Origin: Diphasiastrum complanatum
Taxonomy: Eukaryota; Streptophyta; Lycopodiopsida; Lycopodiales; Lycopodiaceae
Direction of reading: 5' to 3'
Length of the DNA stretch: 38,822 nucleotides
NCBI GenBank assembly: GCA_029204225.1
Contig: MU835474.1
Coordinates: 1 to 38,822 of the forward strand
Part shown: positions 1 to 8,830 of the stretch, piece after piece
Layout of the letters: the number at the start of each line of letters is the position of its first letter
How positions within the stretch are numbered: the stretch's first letter is position 1
Program-made: the position numbers and the translations under genes
Notes under the pieces: generated by a model
The model's input: only the letters and a program-made list of their open reading frames with translations
The model's database searches: none
What the model was told of the DNA's origin: nothing

Positions 1-1130
1 TGAGAGGTGAAATGTTTTTTTTTTCGTACGTCGATTCCTCTCACATGCAAATGTTGCACAATCCCGAAAAAGGATCCGTATGGTAATCCATTGTAGATTG
101 GTAACATCAATTCCATATCTCCCAACGTACCTAGGCATTAAGATTTTCATGGTCTAGAGTCTAGATCTTTGAACTTAAAGTCTTACCATTTATGTGAATT
201 TGGGAAGTTATCAGTCATGTCTTACACGAGAAACTAAAAATCAGAATTGGGATCTGAGATATAGCTAGAGCCCACTAACTACGAGCAACTAAGCCCTTTC
301 AATTTTCGCACAGTTACTAAGCTTTAAACAAATTATATTTCATAAGTGACTATCCTTTCTCAAGGGATAGTCACAGACTTTTTGAACTCTAGGGTCTCGT
401 TTCCGAACACCTCCAAGTCATTGAGAAGTCTATCTTGATGGACATGATTAGGATAGACCCAACCAATGTGTGAGTTCCATTTGTCATGGAATTGGTTCGT
501 ATAGAAGTTCCAAAGTCCTCTCAATCTGTAAGGTGTAGGACAATGTAGATTAGTTGCAACCTGATAACTATTGCTCGTCCCCAAAAGGAAGTCGATAGCA
601 CAATTATCTCAAACCTTCTTGACTTGGGCTTTCTTGACAGCCTCCACTATTTCCAATAGTTCGAAATGACATTTGCCTCAAGCTTCCGTGCAGTTTCTCA
701 GTGCTCCAAGATAGTGAACATAAAAGCAAATGTGGACATTAATTTCATGTTAGTACTAAGTTGTAAATTGTAACAATCTGTTTATAATTTAGAACAAGCA
801 TAATATCTATTCAGTTATTAATATCATTACAATTTACAATATGTTTAGTAATAATGATTAATCTATTGTCTAGAGTGAATCGTGCAAACTTGGTGGGGGA
901 AGCTCTCAAAATCTCTAGAGTAGTGTGAGCCCTAAACATACCTAGCACTCTTGGTCTCTTGATTGTCAAACCTCACGAAGAACCTTGTCATATCAACGAC
1001 ATCCTTAATTCGTGGTATTCTAGCAGTCACAAGCTGTCGCATTGTCAATGACAACCTGTATAGTGCAAAACATTGGACAGGCAATTTATGATTCATTGAA
1101 ATGAATTTTTCAACTTCTATTTGATGATTG
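1..1130 (-). pseudogene. hAT transposase relic (hAT-1), cut by the window edge
   Basis: Read on the minus strand this is a broken hAT-superfamily transposase. Around 1030-1060 a frame gives VVIDNAT, the conserved second-aspartate stretch of the DUF659/hAT core. At about 995-1015 IKDVVDM matches the segment that normally follows it. 584-360 gives a frame resembling the region before the C-terminal domain. At about 38-120 RYGIDVTNLQWITIRIL and then CATFACERN match the hATC dimerisation domain. Frames change repeatedly and stops occur (for example near 690 and 600), so no enzyme can be made. The BED finger and first half are missing and the 3' end lies outside the window. The family differs from the copy at 8487-11760. 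The superfamily call is inference from motifs read by eye but is supported by several collinear blocks. Confidence 0.7.
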
Positions 1131-1143
1131 ATCCTCAGTTGCA

Positions 1144-1217
1144 ACGGATCGTGATCCGCTAGAAAAACGATCCGGATCGCCAGCGATCCGGGACCAAAAA
1201 ACTTTGTCCCGGATCGC
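1144..1217. repeat. Cluster of self-complementary GATCCG words with hairpin
   Basis: The word GATCC(G) or its complement occurs about six times in 75 bp. The right half, 1183-1217, is a near-perfect inverted repeat: GCGATCCGGGAC..AAA pairs with TTTGTCCCGGATCGC around a four-base loop. It lies just upstream (minus sense) of the hAT-1 relic. Plant hAT elements often carry such alternating word clusters near their ends, so this may be a subterminal region; that is inference. Confidence 0.6.
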
Positions 1218-1492
1218 AAAAAAAATTTGCAAATTTTTTTTTTATTGTGGAGGGATCCCCACAGCTAGTTGCAATAAATGACCAATGAATAGCAGCAGAA
1301 ATACTGAAGCACATACAAATGAAATGATTAGCCAATGTTATATCTGCAAAAACAATTTACTTCAGTATCTGATTGAAGTGACTAGCAGATATTGGGGATT
1401 AACTATCTGAAATCAAGCAATAGAATTGCTCTTTTGAAATCCTTTCACATGATACCCATATTGGTTTGAAAAAAAAATACAACAAAAATTTG

Positions 1493-1543
1493 CGTTCCGG
1501 GAAACCCTAATGGGAAATCTCGGATCACGTTCCGGAACGCGGC
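1493..1543. repeat. GTTCCGG word cluster, inverted
   Basis: GCGTTCCGGGAAAC at the left and CACGTTCCGGAACGCG at the right contain the same GTTCCGG word in both orientations; GCGTTCCGG and CCGGAACGC at the two ends are complementary. This is the second such cluster beside the hAT-1 relic. Its function is unknown. Confidence 0.45.
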
Positions 1544-1693
1544 CTGCATCTTTGGATTGATCAATCATGAACATGCTCATTGGTGACTCATAAATGGCTC
1601 GTTGCTAGTAGCTATAATGCAATCCTATAACAGATCAGTGATAAGTCTTTAAATTCCAATATTGAGTATGAAGTAGCGAGCATTGAGCACTAA

Positions 1694-1932
1694 GTTCTTG
1701 GGAATGACGAGGCGGAAGTGGGGAGCGAGCTATTTCTGAGGGCTGCGAGCATTTGTAAGAATGCCAGGTTTCAGGACGTGCAAGCTATATTATTGTTTGC
1801 TAGAAAGAGGTCACAAAGTAAGTTTTGCCCCTGCCCTGTCCATGGTCCTCGATGGTGCAAAGCTTACAAAGATTGCCACAAACTAACCAATCCCATCACT
1901 GCCAATGACCCAACTCATCTTGAGTTGCAACT
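1694..1932 (+). other. Open reading frame interrupted by the chromovirus; unrecognised
   Basis: A frame open from about 1694 carries a cysteine-rich stretch, KFCPCPVHGPRWCKAYKDC (about 1831-1887). The gypsy element inserted at 1932/1933. After removing the element and one target duplication, the same frame continues into 8155 for about 16 codons, ending at a TGA just after Cys-Trp. The CPC pair followed by HL recalls the cysteine-rich transposase-associated domain of CACTA elements, but the match is weak. It could be an exon, a transposon piece or chance. No initiator ATG in frame was seen (1718 is a GTG). Confidence 0.25.
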
Positions 1933-2290
1933 TGTTACGAGCTCGTAACCAGTGCCGAACCCTAGAGAACACAGATAGGTCAGATACCACAGTCAGGGTC
2001 GTGTCCAGCGTACATGACCAACAGGGCAAGACAGTGTGAGTAGTGTGCCCCAGCACGGTCCATAGCCATGGCGGGCCTAACACAGCCTAGGGACCCTGTC
2101 AGCAGGATAGGGCCCCCAGTTGGGTCCCGACGTGCAGTCGGCCACGTCAGTGCCACGTGGCCGACACTTGGCAGTAGCATGCTACCAGTCCTCACACTGG
2201 GCTAGGAGGGGCTTACTCTATATCAGGGAGTAGGCAAGGTTGGGTGGATCAGTTAGTGTTTGCCCTACTGTGGTGTTAGGATCTATTACA
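1933..2290 (+). repeat. 5' LTR of the chromovirus
   Basis: It starts TGTTACGAGC and ends TCTATTACA and is 358 bp long. Its first bases contain the perfect 16-bp palindrome GTTACGAGCTCGTAAC (1934-1949). A TATA-like stretch (CTCTATATC) lies at about 2216-2224. The only difference from the 3' LTR is A at 2021. Confidence 0.95.
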
Positions 2291-2291
2291 C

Positions 2292-2304
2292 TGGTATCAG
2301 AGCC
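2292..2304 (+). other. Primer-binding site, initiator tRNA-Met
   Basis: TGGTATCAGAGCC lies one base after the 5' LTR. This is the standard complement of the 3' end of plant initiator tRNA-Met used to start minus-strand DNA synthesis. Confidence 0.93.
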
Positions 2305-3001
2305 ATCTCCATCCTAGGGAGTTCAGGACAGCAGTAGAGAAAGCTATCAGAAGATAGGAAAGATTTCTCAGATTCTCAGGAAAGAATTGAGGAGGAAAAT
2401 CGCTGTAGGAACAACTTTCAAATCCTTGAAATTTGCTGGGAATTTACAGTTGTTTGAGGCACAATCCCTTGTAGAAGCTCAGCGCTGAAAAATCAGGGAT
2501 TTACCCTTGATTTTTATGTATCAGTTGTGGATTTTTGAGCACATTTTAAATAGAAAACGTGGAGCAGGTCCAGCGCTGCCAAATTGGGTGGAAACTTCGA
2601 ATTTGGAGTGAAATTTTCTGGAATTTGGAGCGGATCTGAGACAGAATCGTGGGTGCAGGTCCAGCGCTGAAGGTCTTTGGCAGAAACCACAAGTTTGCAA
2701 CTGTTTTTGGGTCCTAAAACGGGAATTTTGGAGCAAAAAGTATACACCTCAGACAGCGAGGGAAGGGGCCAAGACGATCAGAAGTTTGTTTCTTTTTCTT
2801 GGTACCTTGATCTCTGATTTTTCCGGACAGCAGATCTGAAAGCAGTGGAGGAAGAGCTGAAAGGGCTTTTCTTGATTCTCTCTGTGGAAGTACAGTTCTC
2901 AGAAAGAGCTAAGTTTTCTTTCCCTCCTTGTACAGTTGTAAATTAGTCTTTTAGACTTTTTTTCCTTCAGAAGTTAAGGTAGCTCTCTTTCAGTTCCGAA
3001 G
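2305..3001 (+). other. Chromovirus 5' leader with repeated GCAGGTCCAGCGCTG
   Basis: This is the roughly 700-bp untranslated leader between PBS and gag. The 15-mer GCAGGTCCAGCGCTG occurs at 2564-2578 and 2655-2669, and CTCAGCGCTG occurs again near 2478. AGCGCT is itself palindromic, so these could be dimerisation or packaging signals; that role is inference. Confidence 0.6.
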
Positions 3002-6000
3002 ATGACCACTCCTCAGGGACCTGATCAACCCCCGGAGAGAGGCTTCGACGAACTTGAAACAGAAGCCTTGGCTTACAGAAAAGGGAAGGAACCCATGGAA
3101 GTGGAAGAACAGGAACAGTTCGCCGAAGAACTCGACGAACTGGTTACCAAGGAGCAGTTCCTCCAATTGGTAACAGAAGTGGATGAACTGAAGTTGGCAT
3201 TAGCCAATTTCAAGTCCAGTGTGGACGACTCGTTCGCTGAACTCAAAAACTTGTTTTTGAGTTCCGCGAAAGGAAGCCTTCCCTCCACTTCTCAGTTATC
3301 CCCTTCTCCACTTCCATCAGTTTCGGGTGAGACTTTACGGTCTCACCCCAGTGTTTTTAAAGATTTAAAGCCTCCTACTTTTAATGGGGAAGAGAAGGAT
3401 AGAAATGCAGATATTCTACAAACCTTCCTCAGCAAATGGAAGAACATTCATGCTCTTAAACAGACCCCTGACCATTTGCAAGCCATTGAGGCCAGTCTTT
3501 CTTTAGGGCCTATGGCCTATAAGTGGTGGTTAAATCTCCAGGAGACTGGGCAGACTCCCCGGTCATGGAAAGCTTTTGAAGAAGCTTTCCTAAGAGAATT
3601 TCTACCAGAGAATGAACTTGATAGAGCCTGGGAAGCCTGGGAAAGAACAGTAATGGACAAGTCCCTCATCCAATATATCTCGCAGTATCGAGAGGCAATT
3701 TTAAAGATTAAAAATATGGATGACTATCAAAAAATCAGGGGATTTGTCCGTGGCCTCAAAGATGAATATAAAGTAGAGGTCCAGAGAAACTCGCCTACTA
3801 CCCTTGAGCAAGCTCTCAGATATGCTCAAATCTATGATGATTCAGTGGGTAGGAAGAGAGCGAGACAGCAACCACTTTCTGAGCAGCTCCCTCAGAAAGA
3901 CTTTCAATTTAAAAAGAAATTTTTAAAAAGAAAGAAAGAAGATAAATTTAAAGGTGAAGCTCCTCAGAAACGCCCTTCACTCATACAGCCCTTAAAACCA
4001 GATGATTTTGAGAAAGCCAAACAAGAACGTTTGTGCTTTGTGTGTATGGGCAAGGGACACACAGTCAGACAGTGTCCCAAGGGGCCTTTCACTAAAAAAG
4101 ATAAAAAACAAGTTCATCTTGTTCAGACTGTATGTTTCCCCAGTGACTCGGCAGCTTCCGAGATTAAAGTGTATCATGAAGATCATGAACACTGTTGCCA
4201 GCTGACCTCTGCAATGCTAGCGAGACCCTTCAGCTTTGGGCCGCATGACCTAGTACGTATGCATGGGAAAGTTGGTAACCAGTCAGTAAGAGTCATGGTT
4301 GATGATGGGGCAACCCATAATTTCATCAACCACACCCTGGTTAAAAAGCTTAAACTACCAGAAGTACCTAGTCAGCATAGGTACATAGTTTCATTAGCTA
4401 AGGGTGAAGATAAAAAAATATGGGAAACTATGGTAAGTAAGTTAAATCTTGGTATTCAGGGGTACCAAGATCAAATAAACTTTCAGATAATGCACCTGGA
4501 TCGAACAGACATTGTTCTCGGGAGAGATTGGCTCTACAGTTTAGGACCTTCCCTCCACAGAAACTATCAGGAGAACACCCTCAGCTTTCAGTATAAAGGC
4601 CGAGAGATCCAGTTGCATGGGGAGCATGATGTTCCCAACAGCCCTATGGTCTGCAGTTCAGAGCTCTGTCAGCTAATCGGAGACGAAGACCATCAGGTAT
4701 TCTTATGTGACTTTCAGTTTATTCCTGAAGTTTCTATTTCCAGTTCTATTCAGCAGAAAATCAGTAAATTAGAAACTTTCTTGTCTAAATTTAAAGATGT
4801 TTTTCCTGAAGATTTGCCACGTGGTTTACCACCTAGCAGAGAGGTAGATCATGTAATAAACCTAGTACCAGGTACAACACCTGTTTCTAAACCTCCGTAT
4901 CGGGTCAGCCGAACAGAGGATGAAGAAATAACTAGGCAGTTAACAGACTATCTTGGGAAAGGCCAAATTCAGACCAGTAGTTCACCATGGGCCTCACCAG
5001 TCCTATTGGTGAAAAAGAAGGAGGGGTCTATGCGTCTTTGCGTAGATTACAGAGCCCTCAATAAAGTCACAATTAAGAATAAATACCCTATGCCTCGGGC
5101 AAAAGAGTTGTTTGATCAACTCGACGGGGCTAAGTTTTTCAGTAAAATAGACCTTAGATCGGGATATCATCAAGTCCGTATAAAATCGGAAGATGTCTCG
5201 AAAACAGCTTTTAGGACTCGTCACGGTCATTATGAGTTTAAGGTGATGCCATTTGGGCTCACAAATGCTCCAGCTACCTTTATGACCTTGATGAACAGTG
5301 TCCTCAGACCATACTTGGGTAAGTTTGTAGTCGTATTTTTAGATGACATCCTCGTCTACAGCAAAACGAGGAAGGAGCATCTAAAACACCTCAGAAAGGT
5401 GTTTCGACTGCTCAGAAAGCATAAGCTTTATGCTAAACAATCCAAGTGTGAATTCTTCGTTGAAGAAGTAGCATATTTGGGTCACATTATCTCTTCAGAT
5501 GGGATTAAGATGGACCCAAATAAGGTTAAAGCCATACTCAGTTGGCTGAGACCTCAGAATATTTTGGAACTTCAAATTTTTCTTGGTCTGGCGGGATATT
5601 ACAGACGATTTGTCAAGGAATATGCTCAGATAGCAGTCCCTATGACAAATCTTCTTAAGGGGAAGGGAAAGGAGTTCATTTGGGAGTCTGCACAACAGGA
5701 GAGCTTTGATGCTCTCAAAACAGCCTTAGCTACAGCACCAGTCTTAAAAGTCGTCGACCCCAATCAGCCATTTGTGGTCGAAACAGATGCTAGCGACTTT
5801 GCAGTAGGCGCTGTGCTAACTCAGGGTGGACGACCAGTTGCGTTCGAGAGTAAAAAACTCGAGCCAGCTCAGACTAGGTACAGTGCCTATGAAAAGGAAC
5901 TCTTTTCTATAGTCCATGCCCTTAAGACTTGGAGGCATTATTTGTATGGTGCCAACTTTGAGGTCCTGACAGACCATGAGAGTCTCAGATACCTTTGCAA

Positions 6001-7780
6001 TCAACCTGAGCTTAGAGGTCGGAAAGCTCGTTGGGCAGAGTTGATGCAAGAGTTTGACATGTCTATCAGATATAGGCGTGGAAAATTCAATACAGTAGCA
6101 GATGCCCTTAGCAGAATGCCTATGATAAACGAGCTGAGTTTTACTCAGATTCGTAATGAGTTACTCGAGTCCTTGAGAGGGAAATGCCAGCATGATGCAT
6201 TCTTCTCTATTATCTGGAACTCAGTCCAGAACAGACAGTTACAGACTCCAGAACCAGTTCCCGGGGCTGGTGCCAGTTCATCCAAGAATACGGCAGCTTC
6301 TGTTGAGGATGATGATGAGTCCGAGTATACGTCGTCAGATGACGTTGAGGATTCTGAGCCTGTATTACCCAAGCAAACCCCAGTGGTTGAGGGTCAGTTG
6401 ACTCAAGGATTCAAATGGAAACAGTATTCCATACAGGATGAGTACTTGCTCTATAGAGATAGAGTATGTGTCCCCAATTCAGAGGATTATAGGCAGCAGG
6501 TCCTATATGAATGTCATGACAATCCTAGCGCGGGACACCCAGGCATACAGAAGACCTATGAGCTTCTTCGTAGGCAATTTTTCTGGCCCAGTATGAAAAA
6601 GGACGTCCACCAGTATGTAACCAGTTGCCAGAAATGTCAAGTAAATAAAGCAGAGCGTTTAAAGGCAGGAGGGTTGTTGCATCCCTTAGAAATACCAGCT
6701 GGTAAATGGGAGAGTATCTCCATGGATTTTATAGTAGGCCTGCCTAAAACCCAAAAGGGTAATGACGCTATATGGGTCACAGTTGACCGTCTGACCAAAA
6801 TGGCTCATTTTATTCCGACCAAAACAACCGTTAGAGCTCCAGAGTTAGCGAGGTTGTTTGTAGACGGGCTATTTAAATTGTACGGTCTACCTTCCGGCAT
6901 AGTCAGCGACCGGGACAGTAAGTTTACTGGAAATTTTTGGAAGGCAGTATTCCATCATCTCCATACTAAACTTAATATGAGTACCACTGACCATCCATAG
7001 ACGGACGGTCAAACAGAAAGGGTAAATCAAGTGCTGGAGGATATGCTTCGTGCATACGTCAGCAAGAGGCAGACTAATTGGGAGGAGTATCTCTCAATAT
7101 TAGAGTTTGCTTACAACAGTACCAAACATTCAGCTACGGGATACAGCCCATTTATGCTGATGTACGGTTTTCAGCCACGCTCACCCACAGCTGTAGGGTT
7201 TAAACAAGAAAAAGTTGAAGCAGCCAGAAACTTTTTAGAAGACCTAAACCAGATGATAGAACATAATAAGCGTAGCATTAGACAATCCCAGGATCGAGCC
7301 AGGCATTATGCAGATCCACACAGACGGGATGTGCAGTTCTCCACTGGTGAGAAAGTCTACTTGAGAGTCCCAGTTGACTCTAAAACCCTCAAATCAGGAG
7401 TGTGTGCTAAGTTGTCTCCAAGGTATTGTGGTCCCTTTACCATCAGTAGGAGACTAGGCGAGGTCACCTATGAACTAGAACTCCCACACAGCAGTAAGGT
7501 TTTTCCAGTTTTTCATGTAAGTCAGTTACGAAAAGCCTTAACCAGATCAGATAATCTGGTAGGGGACAGTGTTCTAGTTCTCCCATTGGATCCTCAACAA
7601 CCTCCACATGAACCAGAGGAAATTCTAGATAGTAGAGAGACGCAAACTCGTCATACTCTATACCGAGAATATCTGGTTAAGTGGAATGATCAGCCTGTTG
7701 AGAATGCCACTTGGGAAAGAGGCAGCGTCCTTCGCAAGATTTTTCCAGACTTTGTCTTAGAGGACCAAGACGGTTCTTAA
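3002..7780 (+). pseudogene. gag-pol: Chromovirus Gag-Pol polyprotein with one amber codon
   Basis: One frame encodes 1592 codons in the order Gag, protease, reverse transcriptase, RNase H, integrase, chromodomain. The Gag CCHC knuckle is C345-x2-C-x4-H-x4-C358. The protease active site reads DDGA at 434-437, where plant elements usually have DSGA or DTGA. The RT motif FLDD has its aspartates at 781-782. RNase H begins with ETDASD near 929. An acidic linker (about 1090-1140) separates RNase H from integrase. Integrase has H1172, H1179, C1209, C1212 and the triad D1242, D1303, E1339 with DX35E spacing. The chromodomain lies at about 1539-1592. The frame is broken only by TAG at 6998-7000 (codon 1333), six codons before the catalytic glutamate, where these proteins normally have glutamine; CAG to TAG is a single change. 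Start ATG 3002 is the first in frame after the leader. The product would copy RNA and insert cDNA, targeting chromatin through the chromodomain. Confidence 0.93.
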
Positions 7781-7791
7781 GGGGGAGGGAG
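7779..7791 (+). other. Polypurine tract of the chromovirus
   Basis: AAGGGGGAGGGAG lies directly before the 3' LTR and overlaps the polyprotein stop codon. It is the expected plus-strand primer site. Confidence 0.9.
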
Positions 7792-8149
7792 TGTTACGAG
7801 CTCGTAACCAGTGCCGAACCCTAGAGAACACAGATAGGTCAGATACCACAGTCAGGGTCGTGTCCAGCGTACATGACCAGCAGGGCAAGACAGTGTGAGT
7901 AGTGTGCCCCAGCACGGTCCATAGCCATGGCGGGCCTAACACAGCCTAGGGACCCTGTCAGCAGGATAGGGCCCCCAGTTGGGTCCCGACGTGCAGTCGG
8001 CCACGTCAGTGCCACGTGGCCGACACTTGGCAGTAGCATGCTACCAGTCCTCACACTGGGCTAGGAGGGGCTTACTCTATATCAGGGAGTAGGCAAGGTT
8101 GGGTGGATCAGTTAGTGTTTGCCCTACTGTGGTGTTAGGATCTATTACA
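7792..8149 (+). repeat. 3' LTR of the chromovirus
   Basis: It is 358 bp and identical to 1933-2290 except for G at 7880. The flanking CAACT at 8150-8154 repeats 1928-1932. Confidence 0.95.
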
Positions 8150-8331
8150 CAACTGTCCTTGAGAAGATATGGATGTGGGACCGACATGTGTTGGTGATGT
8201 GGAAGGCCCATCTGCATCTGTGTGAATGTTCAAAGAATTCACAAATTACAATCACAACAAGTACTAAGTTCTAATTAGTTACTAGTATCAATTTGAAGTA
8301 GTAAGTACTAGCTAGTTACCATAGAATTTAT

Positions 8332-8406
8332 GAACCGTGGACGGTTCACCACGGTTCTGAGAACCGTACGGTTCACAAATTTCTTTGGCTGGAACCGTGG
8401 TGAACC
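8332..8406. repeat. Cluster of self-complementary ACCGTGG words
   Basis: GAACCGTGG (8332-8340) pairs with CCACGGTTC (8349-8357). A perfect 14-bp palindrome GAACCGTACGGTTC follows at 8361-8374, then GGAACCGTGGTGAACC at 8391-8406. It lies just beyond the 3' end of the hAT-2 gene (minus sense) and may be its subterminal repeat region, where hAT transposases bind short repeated motifs; this role is inference. Confidence 0.6.
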
Positions 8407-8619
8407 ATACAATTAATCAATATTTTTTTAGTTTCCCACCCCCAAAAACAGCCCAAAAAAAGCTACTATCTAATAATCTCTATAATCTATTGCTGCCTCC
8501 TAATCCTACTCTGACGTTCTAACTCAGGGCTCGGTGCCTGTTGCTCTTCTTCTTCCGCTTCTTCCTCCTCATCTTCTTCTTCCTCTTCCTCCTTTTCCTC
8601 ACTGCTCTCATCACTTGAT

Positions 8620-8830
8620 GAAGCCGATTCCTCTACCTCTACTCTCATCCCAACTCTCTGATGTCGAGAAGTTGCAGTTCCCCTTGTAATAGCTCTTGCA
8701 TAGTGCATACAATGTATTTTTGACTTGTTAATAGAAGCCGATTCCTCTACCTCTACTCTCTGATGTCGAGAAGTTGCAGCCCCTTGTAATAGCTCTTGCA
8801 TAGTGCATACAATGTATTTTTGACTTGTTA
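8620..8830. repeat. Tandem duplication in the hAT-2 3' end
   Basis: 8620-8730 (111 bp) is repeated at 8734-8830 (97 bp). The second copy lacks 12 bp (ATCCCAACTCTC) and 2 bp (TT) but is otherwise essentially identical, so the duplication is recent. It duplicates the C-terminal codons before the acidic tail. Confidence 0.9.

Larger units (their letters stand above)
1933..8149 (+). mobile_element. Young Ty3/gypsy chromovirus, complete structure
   Basis: The element runs LTR (358 bp), PBS, 5' leader, gag-pol-chromodomain frame, polypurine tract, LTR (358 bp). It is flanked by a perfect 5-bp target duplication, CAACT at 1928-1932 and 8150-8154. The LTRs begin TG and end CA and differ at a single base (A at 2021, G at 7880), so insertion was recent. 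The 6.2-kb length, single polyprotein and C-terminal chromodomain place it among chromoviruses (Metaviridae); I cannot fix the clade (Reina, Tekay, Galadriel or CRM) by eye. An amber codon in the integrase makes this copy non-autonomous as written. Confidence 0.95.

Noticed and set aside
1980-2195. Minus-strand frames within the LTRs (also 7839-8054)
   Set aside because: They are identical in both LTRs because the LTRs are identical; no protein features.
6998-7000. Programmed readthrough of the amber codon
   Set aside because: Readthrough signals in retroelements sit between gag and pol. This stop is inside the integrase core, next to the catalytic Glu, and fits a point mutation.
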